The position numbers were made by a program, and so were the translations under genes. Below, one piece after another: positions 51,487-63,488 of a stretch of DNA of 64,000 nt. The notes beneath the pieces were generated by a model. It worked only from the letters and a program-made list of their open reading frames with translations, was not told the origin of the DNA and did not search any database. How positions within the stretch are numbered: the first letter of the stretch is position 1; each line of letters starts with the position of its first letter. The stretch is from Chitinophagales bacterium (GTDB lineage: Bacteria > Bacteroidota > Bacteroidia > Chitinophagales > Chitinophagaceae), in NCBI GenBank assembly GCA_017303335.1, contig JAFLBK010000001.1, positions 1,183,001-1,247,000 of the forward strand. The letters run 5' to 3'.

Positions 51487-52419
51487 ATGGGTCTATTCAA
51501 TCTGTTTGGAAAGAAAAAGAAAGAAGCGGTTGTGGAGCGCAGCGCGGATCCGGTGGAAACCGGCAGCCTGCATGTAACTGTTTTGTCCGACCTGGGTAAT
51601 ATCCGAACCAACAACGAGGATACCGGCATGTTTTACAAAGTGGCCGATGAACAGGTGATCCGGGCAAAAGGATATCTGTTGCTTGTGGCGGATGGAATGG
51701 GCGGTCACAATGCCGGCGAAGTGGCAAGCCGCATGGCAGGCGAGATCATCAGCCGGGAGTATTTTAAGCATGCCAATAACGGGGGTGTTGAAAAGAACCT
51801 GGCCAACGCCTTCACGCTCGCCAATAAAACAATTTTTGAAAAGGCGCGGGCCGATAAAAGTCTCAGTGGTATGGGCACCACCTGCACAGCGTTGGTGGTG
51901 ATCGGCGAAACCGTGTATTACGCACATGTGGGCGACAGCAGGGCCTACATCCAGAAAGGCGATACGATCACCCAGATCACCGAGGATCATACTTATGTGC
52001 AGGAACTGGTGAACAAGGGAGACATCAGCGCCGCGGAAGCGGCCACACACCCCAAGCGGAATATTCTTACCAATGCCATGGGAACCAAGCCCGACTTGCG
52101 GATTGATACAGGCAAATGTTCCCTGAGCTTTGAAGCGAACGATCGTTTGCTGCTATGCTCGGATGGGCTCTATGATTACTTCACCGACGCGGAGATGGGT
52201 GCGTTATTGAAACAGGGGGCTTTGAAAAACGTGGCTGCCACCCTCATTGGCCAGGCCAAGGCACGTGGCGGGCACGACAACATAACGGTGGTGCTGGCCG
52301 AACGAGGCGATGCTTCCAACGAACCTGAAAACGGATTGAAATTAACACGTGATGTGGATCTGCCCAAGCTCACCCGCGATGCAGATCTGCCTATCGACCC
52401 TTCAGACGAACAACTATGA
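51487..52419 (+). CDS. PP2C family Ser/Thr protein phosphatase
   Basis: A 310-residue metal-dependent phosphatase with every PP2C motif: DLGNIRTNNEDTG, LVADGMGGHNAGEVAS, GMGTTCTALVV, HVGDSRAYI, LLLCSDGLYDYFTD and GGHDNITVV. It should reverse the phosphorylation made by the flanking kinases. The C-terminus ends in two near-identical TRD-x-DLP repeats of unknown meaning. It overlaps the next kinase gene by 4 bp (ATGA), so production is coupled. Confidence 0.94.
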   Translation: MGLFNLFGKKKKEAVVERSADPVETGSLHVTVLSDLGNIRTNNEDTGMFYKVADEQVIRAKGYLLLVADGMGGHNAGEVASRMAGEIISREYFKHANNGGVEKNLANAFTLANKTIFEKARADKSLSGMGTTCTALVVIGETVYYAHVGDSRAYIQKGDTITQITEDHTYVQELVNKGDISAAEAATHPKRNILTNAMGTKPDLRIDTGKCSLSFEANDRLLLCSDGLYDYFTDAEMGALLKQGALKNVAATLIGQAKARGGHDNITVVLAERGDASNEPENGLKLTRDVDLPKLTRDADLPIDPSDEQL

Positions 52420-54092
52420 TAGGAGAACAAATACACAATTACAAAATCACGGCTCACCTCGGACAGGGAGGAATGGGTAATGTTTACCGGGCCACCGATA
52501 CCATGCTGGGCCGCGAAGTAGCGCTGAAGATGCTGCATCCGCAACTTACCATGCAGCCCCAGTTCCTGGAACGTTTCAAAAAGGAAGCCCGGGTGCTGGC
52601 GCAGCTGCTTCATCCCAACATCGCGGTGATCTATAACTTCATCGAACAGGGCGGCAATCACTTTATGGTGATGGAATACGTGGAAGGAACAAACCTCGAT
52701 GACCTGTTGAAACAACACAAGTCGTTGCCGGCGGAATTCATCGTGCCTGTTTTTGTACAGGCGCTCGAAGGCCTGCAGCATGCGCACCGTAAAAATATTT
52801 TCCACCGCGATATCAAGCCCTCCAACATCATGCTTACGCCCGATGGTGTGGTTAAGCTCATGGATTTTGGTATTGCCAAGGTGGCGGGCGAGCAGAAGAT
52901 GACCCAGGTGAACAAGATTGTGGGTACGGTAGAGTTCATGGCGCCGGAGCTGATCCAGGGAAGAGATGCTTCCAATGCGTCGGATATCTATGCCGCCGGA
53001 GTCACCATGTACGAGATGCTTTCCGGTAAACTGCCCTTCGAAAGTGATACGGATTTCAACCTGATGCAGGCCATTCTGAAAGAACGGGTGAAGTCGCCCG
53101 AAAAACTGAATGCATCCATTCCGAAGGCATTGGGCGATATCATCATGAAGGCGCTGGAGAAAAATCCGGCCAGCCGATACGAAGATGCCCGCGCCTTTCA
53201 GCGGGCGTTGATGAATGCGTTTCCACAATACCGGGATGTTAACCTGGAGATACTCAACAAACCAGCGGCGATGTATGCCGGGGCAGCCGGGGCTACCCGG
53301 CTAAGCGATGATCTGCTTACCGCCGAAGCGATGCGTACTCGAAGCGTGGGTATGAGCAATGCTGCCGGCATGCTGGAAGCGGTTAAAGAAAATATCCGGA
53401 AGAATAAGAAAACCTATTTCCTTACCGCGGCCATCCTGATCTTCCTGTTCTTTGTATTGGGTATCGTGTTCGACAGAAAGGAAACCGGCAACAATTCCTT
53501 GGCAGGAACGGACACCACGCAAACCGCAAACCCGACAGGTGATAACACGGGTGGTGCTGTTATTGCTGCCAACGCGAACGAGGTTCAACCTGGGCCCGTA
53601 AAGCAACAAACCCCGGTTGAGCCGGAGAAGCCGGAAGAAAAGCCGGTACCGGAGAAAACACGGGAGAAAAAAGTGGATGTGGTCAGCAAGGAGCCGGTAC
53701 AACCCAAAACGGAAGAGAAAAAAACGGAGCCTGCGCCAGCCGAGAAGAAAGAAGAGAAAAAGGATGTGTATATCAAATCAAAGGTGGAAGTGGAATTAAC
53801 CCTGCGCACGGATTTGAGTAGTGCCGAAGAACGGAAGGATATACCCGTGACATTTTCGGTGAGTTACCCGGTTACCTATGAAGGGGTAACGATCATACGC
53901 CAGGGGGCTACAGCAACAGGTACCATCAAACTGGGCAGGGTGCTCACCGATATCGACATCAATTCGGTAACCGCAGCCAACGGGCAACAGGTCAGGCTGA
54001 AAGCCGCCAAAGCGCATGGAAAACGCAGCGAGATCACATCCGAGCGGAGTTATACGGCCATCATTCTGCCGGGAACCAAGATCAGTTTTTGA
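52416..54092 (+). CDS. transmembrane Ser/Thr protein kinase, second of the operon
   Basis: A 558-residue PknB-like kinase with P-loop GQGGMGNVYRATD, VALKML, catalytic loop HRDIKPSNIM, DFGIAKV and FMAPELI. A membrane helix lies near 329-351 (TYFLTAAILIFLFFVLGIVF). The external part begins with a Pro/Glu/Lys-rich linker (about 390-450) that probably crosses the periplasm or peptidoglycan, then a small beta-rich domain. It ends the operon and converges with paaE. Confidence 0.92.
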   Translation: MIGEQIHNYKITAHLGQGGMGNVYRATDTMLGREVALKMLHPQLTMQPQFLERFKKEARVLAQLLHPNIAVIYNFIEQGGNHFMVMEYVEGTNLDDLLKQHKSLPAEFIVPVFVQALEGLQHAHRKNIFHRDIKPSNIMLTPDGVVKLMDFGIAKVAGEQKMTQVNKIVGTVEFMAPELIQGRDASNASDIYAAGVTMYEMLSGKLPFESDTDFNLMQAILKERVKSPEKLNASIPKALGDIIMKALEKNPASRYEDARAFQRALMNAFPQYRDVNLEILNKPAAMYAGAAGATRLSDDLLTAEAMRTRSVGMSNAAGMLEAVKENIRKNKKTYFLTAAILIFLFFVLGIVFDRKETGNNSLAGTDTTQTANPTGDNTGGAVIAANANEVQPGPVKQQTPVEPEKPEEKPVPEKTREKKVDVVSKEPVQPKTEEKKTEPAPAEKKEEKKDVYIKSKVEVELTLRTDLSSAEERKDIPVTFSVSYPVTYEGVTIIRQGATATGTIKLGRVLTDIDINSVTAANGQQVRLKAAKAHGKRSEITSERSYTAIILPGTKISF

Positions 54093-54108
54093 CAGGCCGG
54101 GTTGAGCG

Positions 54109-55185
54109 CTACTTAATATCGAAATCCACCACCACGGTTTCCGTTTTGGGGTGCGATTGACAGGTTAGTATATATCCCTGTTCGATCTCATCGTGTTCGA
54201 GTCCCCAGTTCACGTCCATTTCCACCTCGCCCTTCAGCAGTTTAGCTTTGCAGGTGCAGCAAACGCCGCCCTTGCAGGCGAAGGGAAGATCGGCTCCTTG
54301 TTTAAGCGCACCGTCGAGGATACTTTCTTTATCAAAACCCAGGTCGAAATCAAAACTTCTGCCGTCCAGTTTGATCGTGATCCTGCTTTTTGGACCGGTA
54401 TCGGCCTCCTCGCCGGTGGTTTGTTTTACCACTTTCTTTTGTCCCGGCGTAGTGAACAATTCGAAATGGATCTTTTTGCTGCTGATGTTACGAGCTTCCA
54501 GGTAGTCGCGGACACAGAAGATCATTTCCTCCGGGCCGCAAATAAAAATATCATCAACAGCCTGGTAGTTGATCAGCTTATTCAGTTCATCGAGTTTTTG
54601 GGTATTGATGCGGCCGGAGTTTATAGGTGCATCTGTTTTTTCGCGGCTGAGGATATTGATGAGATTAAACCGGTTGAGGTATTTGTTCTTCAGCCCTTCC
54701 AGTTCTTCAAAGAAGATGATGGAATAACGGCCCTTGTTTCCGAAAACCAGTGTAAAGCGGCTTTTGGGTTCCGCCTGCAGCGTTGTTTTGATAATCGATA
54801 TTACCGGGGTGATACCGCTTCCCGCTGCAAAAGCCAGGTAATTCTTTTCCTGGTCGTTGTTCAGTTTCGTATTGAATTTGCCCGTTGGCGGCAACACATC
54901 CAGCAGATCATGCAGCTTCAGCTCTTCATTGGCAAAGGAAGAGAATTTGCCGCCGTCCACCTTTTTGACCGCGATGCGTAATTCATTTTCGAAGGGGGCG
55001 GTGCAGATGGAGTATGAACGCCGGAGTTCTTCTCCGCCGATCGTTTTCCGGATGGTAATGTTCTGCCCTTGTTCAAAACAGAATTCCTGTTTCAGGTTTT
55101 CGGGAACTTCAAATGCGATGGACACACAGTCGGGCGCTTCCCGGCGAATGTCTTTTACTTTCAGCGGATGAAAATGAACTGCCAT
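54109..55185 (-). CDS. paaE: phenylacetyl-CoA epoxidase reductase subunit PaaE
   Basis: A 358-residue reductase that passes electrons from NADPH to the PaaAC diiron centre. An N-terminal ferredoxin-reductase module has the FAD motif RRSYSICTAP and NAD(P)-binding AAGSGITPVISIIKT, and a C-terminal plant-type [2Fe-2S] ferredoxin domain has CKGGVCCTCKAKLL with a fourth Cys in LTCQSHP. It is separated by 9 kb from the other epoxidase genes but shares with them the TetR operator. Confidence 0.93.
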   Translation of the reverse strand: MAVHFHPLKVKDIRREAPDCVSIAFEVPENLKQEFCFEQGQNITIRKTIGGEELRRSYSICTAPFENELRIAVKKVDGGKFSSFANEELKLHDLLDVLPPTGKFNTKLNNDQEKNYLAFAAGSGITPVISIIKTTLQAEPKSRFTLVFGNKGRYSIIFFEELEGLKNKYLNRFNLINILSREKTDAPINSGRINTQKLDELNKLINYQAVDDIFICGPEEMIFCVRDYLEARNISSKKIHFELFTTPGQKKVVKQTTGEEADTGPKSRITIKLDGRSFDFDLGFDKESILDGALKQGADLPFACKGGVCCTCKAKLLKGEVEMDVNWGLEHDEIEQGYILTCQSHPKTETVVVDFDIK

Positions 55186-55190
55186 AGAAT

Positions 55191-55781
55191 TTATTTTGCG
55201 ATGCCGTTTAATAAATGATCTACCATATTGTTTTCGAGGTTATCGGTGCTGATGTTTTTTTTATGGTGTTGCCAGAATTCGAGGCCCCGGACCGCCGATA
55301 AGATGGTTAACACCACTACATAGGGATCGGTATCTTTTATTTCTCCACGCCGGGCACCTTCCTGAATCAGTTGCACAAATTTTCTCTCGTACTCCCTTCG
55401 TTGATTTAAAAAGTCGGATAAATAAGGTTCATCCAGGTGCTTCCAGTCGTGGTTGGAAACATATACCGCGTCAAAATCATTCAGCATCATTCCGATGTGA
55501 AAACGGATGATGGCAGCCACTTTGTGAAGGATCGGATCTGTTCCCTGCAGGGTTTGCTCCAGGTGGCTGGTGAAAGATCCCGCCACGGTAAAGCAGATCG
55601 ACCGCAATATCTCACTCTTCGACCCGATGTGATTGTATAAACTGGGCGCTTCCACGCCAATCGATTCAGCCAGGTCACGCATGGAGGCCACGGCATACCC
55701 TTTCGACTTAAAAAGAGTCGCCGCTTTGCGGGTAATGAGCTCTTTGCGGGTGGTATTTTTGCCAGGCTTGATCCGGGCCAT
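55191..55781 (-). CDS. TetR family repressor, probable regulator of the paa genes
   Basis: A 196-residue TetR protein from the ATG at 55781. The N-terminal HTH is ITRKAATLFKSKGYAVASMRDLAESIGVEAPSLYNHIGSK; the C-terminal ligand domain is helical. It is 5 bp upstream of paaE, so both share a transcript. The palindrome ACTAACACTTATTAGT lies 16 bp before its ATG and a near copy lies before paaA. By position it is the functional equivalent of PaaR, which is released by phenylacetyl-CoA; the ligand is inferred. Confidence 0.88.
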   Translation of the reverse strand: MARIKPGKNTTRKELITRKAATLFKSKGYAVASMRDLAESIGVEAPSLYNHIGSKSEILRSICFTVAGSFTSHLEQTLQGTDPILHKVAAIIRFHIGMMLNDFDAVYVSNHDWKHLDEPYLSDFLNQRREYERKFVQLIQEGARRGEIKDTDPYVVVLTILSAVRGLEFWQHHKKNISTDNLENNMVDHLLNGIAK

Positions 55782-55797
55782 TTGCTTTTTGGGCAAA

Positions 55798-55813
55798 ACT
55801 AACACTTATTAGT
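55798..55813. promoter_or_regulatory. TetR operator at its own promoter
   Basis: ACTAACACTTATTAGT, matching the paaA operator at 14 of 16 positions, 16 bp before the TetR start codon. Suggests autoregulation and joint control of the paa loci. Confidence 0.7.
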
Positions 55814-56419
55814 TTTTTGGCAGATTTTTTGAAGTAGTTTCCGAAAGCATTTTTTAAAGAGGCAGGAACAAAAGCGGAATTTCCCTTGTGCTATAATGTA
55901 TTACAAGTGGTTGATAATCCGATATTAAAGATAATTGTTACGCAAAGAAAATAAGGATGAGGGAAGCGAATAAGGCAGGGGGTGATTTTTTTTAGCAGAT
56001 TCTCTAAAATAAATTATGATAATATTTAAAAAATGCTAATTTTACAACCTGCTCAGTTATCTAACTCTCTCCAATCCTTATTTAAAAACCGTTCCTTAAT
56101 ATCATTTATGTAAGGCTGACAATGATCTATCTAAACTAAAACAACAGTTTAAGCTATATATTATTTTACCTTTTTTCTTGTGGTTTCAGAGGTAAGCAAG
56201 GCCGGAGATTTTTATCTCTGGCCATCTTTTTTAAAGGCCCTTTCATTTCCACCCTGCATATATTTCAATAAGTAGCCTGATTTTCAGGATCGGATTCTTA
56301 TTTGCTTATGAATATCTTGCTGCAGGGAAAATAATGATGGGCAATGTGCCAACCAGGGCCGGGTACCGGTTTTGGAGAAAGGGATAAAACAAATAACTTG
56401 CAGCTACAAGCTACTTACC
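55814..56419. other. 606-bp AT-rich intergenic region with orphan terminator
   Basis: No protein gene is seen. The region is visibly AT-rich compared with its neighbours. A plus-strand hairpin and T-run lies at 56200-56232 without an upstream plus-strand gene, which may mark the end of an unannotated small RNA. The 190 bp after the terminator hold the unresolved promoter of the acyl carrier protein gene. Confidence 0.55.
56200..56232 (+). terminator. orphan rho-independent terminator
   Basis: GGCCGGAGAT and ATCTCTGGCC pair with one G-T around a TTTT loop, followed by ATCTTTTTT. The nearest upstream plus-strand gene ends 2 kb earlier, at 54092. Confidence 0.65.
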
Positions 56420-56671
56420 ATGAGCCGCCAGCAAATTACCGAGCAACTCACCGGTATCTTCCGTAAAACATTCAACGATGAAAGGATCGTCGTGAACGAT
56501 GCGCTGACGGCTCATGATGTGGCCAATTGGGATTCCCTGACCCATATGCTTATGATCGGCGAGGTGGAAAACCGTTTTGCGGTCAAATTCAAACTGAAGG
56601 AATTGGGTAAGCTGGATAATGCGGGAAGCCTGATCAGCCTGATCGAATCAAAACTTGGCAAGCAGGGTTAG
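56420..56671 (+). CDS. acyl carrier protein
   Basis: An 83-residue acyl carrier protein. The phosphopantetheine attachment site is the Ser in NWDSLTHMLMIGEVENRF. The ATG at 56420 gives a normal N-terminus (MSRQQITEQLTGIFRKTF). It is not the housekeeping AcpP, whose motif is DSLD; here DSLTH suggests an accessory carrier for a special lipid or polysaccharide-linked pathway. No synthase lies beside it. Its stop overlaps the stop of the convergent DUF2461 gene by 4 bp. Confidence 0.87.
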   Translation: MSRQQITEQLTGIFRKTFNDERIVVNDALTAHDVANWDSLTHMLMIGEVENRFAVKFKLKELGKLDNAGSLISLIESKLGKQG

Positions 56672-57327
56672 CTGGCTGCCAGGTTGATGAAGTCGACCAG
56701 GGGCTTCATGGCCTCAAACGACTTACAGATCTCTTTTACAAGCCCCTTCCCTTGTATGTTGGTGTCCGGTATGGCCTGGGTAACAATGAAACTTTTCCGC
56801 TTGATGTATTCAATGGCCGGGTTCTGGTCGTCGTACCCCTTGGGCGGCCGGGTGAGTGATTCCCCTTCAAGTCCTTTGGAAAATGCTTTCCGGAACGATT
56901 TGCCTTCAACGATTTTTTTCCAGTCGTCGAAATTGTAATCAATCTCCTGGCGGATACCCGCCAGCACCGGCGGTTCAGGCATCCAGATGCCACCAGCAAC
57001 AAAACTCTTCCCGGGCTCTATATGCATATAATAACCGGCCCCCAATCCTTTCTTGCCATCTTTATTGAAATAGGCGGCCATGTTATTCTTGTACGGATCC
57101 TTGTTCTTGCTGAAACGCACATCGCGGTTGATACGAAAAATGCAGTTTTTCGCTTCGAGTGCGGCGATGGTAGGGTCGAAGTTTCCGATGCCCCTGATCA
57201 CCATACCCACCATATTTATAAAATCTTCCCTGGCCTCATCATACTGCTTCCGGTTCTTTTCGAACCAGGGTTTGTTGTTATTGCGTTTAAGGTCTTTCAG
57301 GAATTTAAGCGTGGATGGCTGGAGCAT
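56668..57327 (-). CDS. DUF2461 family protein
   Basis: A 219-residue protein with the DUF2461/TIGR02453 pattern: LKFLKDLKRNNNKPWFEKNRKQYDEA, then FRINRDVRFSKNKDPYKNNMAA and GAGYYMHIEPGKSFVAGGIWMPEP. The family is widely conserved in bacteria and fungi but has no known function. It follows ligA downstream on the same strand with a 56-bp gap. Confidence 0.92.
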   Translation of the reverse strand: MLQPSTLKFLKDLKRNNNKPWFEKNRKQYDEAREDFINMVGMVIRGIGNFDPTIAALEAKNCIFRINRDVRFSKNKDPYKNNMAAYFNKDGKKGLGAGYYMHIEPGKSFVAGGIWMPEPPVLAGIRQEIDYNFDDWKKIVEGKSFRKAFSKGLEGESLTRPPKGYDDQNPAIEYIKRKSFIVTQAIPDTNIQGKGLVKEICKSFEAMKPLVDFINLAAS

Positions 57328-57383
57328 GGTATACGGTTTTGGGAATACGAATGTAGAGAAAATAAATACGGCCGGGAACCCGG

Positions 57384-60600
<3,217 letters not shown>

Positions 60601-60647
60601 GTTGTAAAGGTACATGCAAATGTTGCTGGATATGCCATCTTTTCAAC

Positions 60648-60655
60648 TACTTTTG
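60648..60655 (+). promoter_or_regulatory. -7 promoter box TACTTTTG for the amidohydrolase
   Basis: TACTTTTG matches TAnnTTTG and lies 17 bp before the ATG at 60673. A TTG at 60623-60625 could serve as the -33 element. Confidence 0.5.
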
Positions 60656-60672
60656 AAAAATAATCAATTGCC

Positions 60673-62325
60673 ATGCTGTACAAAAAGTCTGCACTCATTA
60701 TTTCCTGCTCCTTGTTCATGATGCTGCTCTCTTCCTGCAAATTCAGGCAGAAGGCCGATATGATCGTTCACCACGCGAAGATCTATACGGTGGATGACGC
60801 ATTCTCCCTGGCCGAAGCCATGGCGATACGGGATGGAAAGATCATTGCCATCGGTACGAACGATGATATACTGAAGGAATATGAGTCGGATAAAATGGAA
60901 GACGCCGGCGGTAAAACCATACTGCCCGGCTTCATTGATGCGCATGCGCATTTTGTAGGATATGGATTCAGTTTGCAGAAAGTAGATCTTGTAGGTACAA
61001 CAAGCTGGGAGGATGTGCTTACCCGCTGCGGCGATTTTGCCAAAGCCCTCAAGCCCGGCCAATGGCTCACCGGCAGGGGCTGGGATCAGAACGATTGGAC
61101 CCGGAAGGAATTTCCAACCAACGAAAAACTTAATGCCTTGTTTCCAGACAGGCCCGTACTCATTTCCCGGATCGATGGACATGCAGCCATTGCCAACCAG
61201 CAAGCGCTGGATATTGCCGGGCTGAAACCGGGTGATAAACTCGAAGGCGGTGAGATCGAAGTGAAAGACGGTAAACTGACCGGCATATTGGTCGATAATG
61301 CCGTAGACCTGGTTTCCGCAAAAATTCCCGCCCCCACCGATGCCGAAGGAAAAGACGCGTTGATGAAGGCGCAGCGGAATTGTTTTGCCGTTGGGCTCAC
61401 CGGTGTGCACGATTGCGGGCTGGATTACGACGCGGTGGAGAAGATCCAGCAGCTGCAGCAGAGCGGTGATCTGAAGATGCGGATGTATGTGATGCTGAGC
61501 GACAGCAGGAAGAATTTCGACTGGGCCTTCAGCAAAGGGAAGATCAAAACCGACAGGCTTACCGTCAGCGGGTTCAAGGTATATGCCGATGGAGCGCTGG
61601 GATCAAGGGGCGCCTGCCTGTTGCAACCGTACAGCGATAAACCCGGTTGGTCGGGCTTCCTGTTGAGCGCCCCGGCGCATTTTGATTCGGTGGCGAATAT
61701 CATTTATCAAAAGGGCTGGCAGATGTGCACGCATGCAATCGGCGACAGCGGCAACCGGACTATTCTGAATATCTATGCAAAATATTTGAAGGGAAAGAAC
61801 GACCTGCGCTGGCGCATCGAACATGCGCAGGTGGTGAACCAGCAGGATTTTCCCTTGTTTGGGGCCAATGCCGTTATTCCCTCGGTGCAACCTACGCACG
61901 GCACTTCCGATATGTATTGGGCCGGCGATCGCCTGGGCGCAGAGCGGGTAAAAGGAGCGTATGCATATCAACAGCTGCTTAAGGAAAACGGCTGGATACC
62001 CCTGGGTACGGATTTCCCGGTGGAAGATATTAGCACTTTCAAAACATTTTTTGCCGCCGTGGTACGGCAGGATGCCAAAGGCTACCCGGCGGGGGGATAC
62101 CAGATGGAAAACGCGTTGACAAGAGAACAAACGATCCGGGGCATGACCATCTGGGCCGCTAAAGCGGCCTTTGAAGAAAAGCAGAAAGGAAGCCTGGAGA
62201 AAGGGAAGTTCGCCGATTTCATCATCCTCGATACCGACCTGATGACCTGCCCGGCAGAGGCCATCCTGAAAACAAATGTGCTGGCAACCTACAGCAACGG
62301 TGAGAAGGTGTTTTCAAAAAAATAA
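60673..62325 (+). CDS. exported amidohydrolase lipoprotein (YtcJ-like)
   Basis: A 550-residue metal-dependent hydrolase of the amidohydrolase family 3 (YtcJ/NfdA-like). The N-terminus is a lipoprotein signal (ISCSLFMMLLSSCKFRQ, lipidation at the Cys). The metal site includes DAHAHFVGYG, HAIGDSGNR and the final GTDFPVED. A TIM-barrel core is flanked by beta-sandwich parts (IVHHAKIYTVDD, GKFADFIILDTDL). Family members hydrolyse amides; the substrate is not known. A promoter box precedes it and an inverted-repeat region follows. Confidence 0.9.
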   Translation: MLYKKSALIISCSLFMMLLSSCKFRQKADMIVHHAKIYTVDDAFSLAEAMAIRDGKIIAIGTNDDILKEYESDKMEDAGGKTILPGFIDAHAHFVGYGFSLQKVDLVGTTSWEDVLTRCGDFAKALKPGQWLTGRGWDQNDWTRKEFPTNEKLNALFPDRPVLISRIDGHAAIANQQALDIAGLKPGDKLEGGEIEVKDGKLTGILVDNAVDLVSAKIPAPTDAEGKDALMKAQRNCFAVGLTGVHDCGLDYDAVEKIQQLQQSGDLKMRMYVMLSDSRKNFDWAFSKGKIKTDRLTVSGFKVYADGALGSRGACLLQPYSDKPGWSGFLLSAPAHFDSVANIIYQKGWQMCTHAIGDSGNRTILNIYAKYLKGKNDLRWRIEHAQVVNQQDFPLFGANAVIPSVQPTHGTSDMYWAGDRLGAERVKGAYAYQQLLKENGWIPLGTDFPVEDISTFKTFFAAVVRQDAKGYPAGGYQMENALTREQTIRGMTIWAAKAAFEEKQKGSLEKGKFADFIILDTDLMTCPAEAILKTNVLATYSNGEKVFSKK

Positions 62326-62328
62326 TGC

Positions 62329-62404
62329 ATGGTCAGGCATTCGTCAGACCATGTACCCGCCATTGTTGGTCGCCCGACCCACTGCCGTTGTTGGTCGCCC
62401 GACC
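62329..62404. repeat. tandem palindromic repeats between convergent genes
   Basis: ATGGTC and GACCAT form an inverted repeat at 62329-62352. A 21-bp unit (GCCATTGTTGGTCGCCCGAC plus C, at 62359-62379) recurs at 62384-62404 with one difference, and each unit contains the palindrome TGGTCGCCCGACC. Probably a terminator-like or repeat structure between the amidohydrolase and the response regulator. Confidence 0.6.
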
Positions 62405-62420
62405 AACGACTCCATGACCG

Positions 62421-63068
62421 CTATATACGCACGATCCCGTTTTTGATCGCGTACATTACCAACCCTACCCGGGTCTTCACATTGAGTTTTTCAAACAGCG
62501 CATCGCGGTAACCGTCGATGGTACGCGGACTGAGGAACATTTTTTCGGCGATCTCCTTATAGGTGAGTTCAGTACAGGCGTATTTCAAGAAATCAGTTTC
62601 CCGTTCGTTCAGGGGCACGAGGTTTTTTAAGTTGCCGTTCTCGTCTTCCATCTTGTTGATGGCGTGCATGAGTTTGCCGCTCACCAGGTCGCTGTAATGG
62701 AAACCCCGGTTCATGACATCTTCAATGGCCCACTTCAGTTCCGCCGGTTCCGCGTCTTTCAGGATATATCCCCGGGCGCCGCATTTGAGCATGCGGATGA
62801 TGGCGGTTTCATTGTCGTACATGCTGAGGGCCAGTACCTTGATGTCGGGGTATTGCTGTTTAAGCCATTGTGTTGCCTGGAAACCATCCATTTCCGGCAT
62901 GTTGATGTCCATGAGGACGATATCGGGTAATTCACCTGCGTTGATTTTCTGCGTCAGCTCCTTCCCGTTATTGACTTCAAATAATACGGTATGCCCCAGG
63001 CTTTGGATCAGCTGAGCAAGGCCGTTGCGAAGAAGTGCGTGATCATCAGCAAGAGATAGCTTTGCCAT
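62421..63068 (-). CDS. NarL/LuxR-type response regulator
   Basis: A 215-residue response regulator. Receiver: LADDH at the N-terminus, phospho-acceptor Asp54 in IVLMDINMPEMDG, and YILKDAE. Output: LuxR HTH (LNERETDFLKYACTELTYKEIAEKMFLSPRTIDGYRDALFEKL). It lies directly downstream of a small DHp-like protein, on the same strand with a 26-bp gap. No complete histidine kinase is adjacent. Confidence 0.92.
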   Translation of the reverse strand: MAKLSLADDHALLRNGLAQLIQSLGHTVLFEVNNGKELTQKINAGELPDIVLMDINMPEMDGFQATQWLKQQYPDIKVLALSMYDNETAIIRMLKCGARGYILKDAEPAELKWAIEDVMNRGFHYSDLVSGKLMHAINKMEDENGNLKNLVPLNERETDFLKYACTELTYKEIAEKMFLSPRTIDGYRDALFEKLNVKTRVGLVMYAIKNGIVRI

Positions 63069-63094
63069 AAGCGTCTGTGAACGGATAGAAATAT

Positions 63095-63358
63095 TTATTT
63101 TTTAGATTGCAGGCAGTTTTTTTCCGCTTCCTGCAATGATGATCCGATATCCCTGAGTTGTTGAATGGATTTGGTGACCAATTCATTCGTTTTCCTGATG
63201 TTTTCCCTCAGCTCCTTCACCTTCATGTTTTCAGTCATTGCCAGTTTTACTTTCACCAGGCAGAGATTCTGTGCGATCTCGTCATAGATAATGGAGGCAG
63301 GGGTTTTAAAGACCTGGGTGCTTTTTTTATCTTTCTCCTTCATTTTCATTGAGGGCAT
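63095..63358 (-). CDS. small helical protein resembling a kinase DHp helix without its histidine
   Basis: An 87-residue, wholly helical protein from the ATG at 63358. The segment IIYDEIAQNLCLVKVKLAM aligns by eye with the HisKA_3 phospho-acceptor helix (LHDE.AQNLxxxK), but the histidine position is Tyr; a second helix (ELVTKSIQQLRDIGSSLQEA) follows as in DHp domains. There is no ATPase domain. It sits 26 bp upstream of the NarL-type regulator and may be a binding partner that regulates it, or a remnant of a kinase gene. The frame is open further upstream but shows no added domain. Confidence 0.6.
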   Translation of the reverse strand: MPSMKMKEKDKKSTQVFKTPASIIYDEIAQNLCLVKVKLAMTENMKVKELRENIRKTNELVTKSIQQLRDIGSSLQEAEKNCLQSKK

Positions 63359-63488
63359 TTGATTAAAGGTATCGGTTCCTGCCCTCTGCAGGAAGGGTGA
63401 AAACACGGTAAAATTACCTTAATCCACCAAACGCCCGGTCCAAATCTAATTAAACTTTATTTTCGGATACGCTAAACAAGACACACCG

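Noticed and set aside
54193..54981. 262-residue plus-strand ORF opposite paaE
   Set aside because: paaE is unmistakable in the other strand; this is its shadow.
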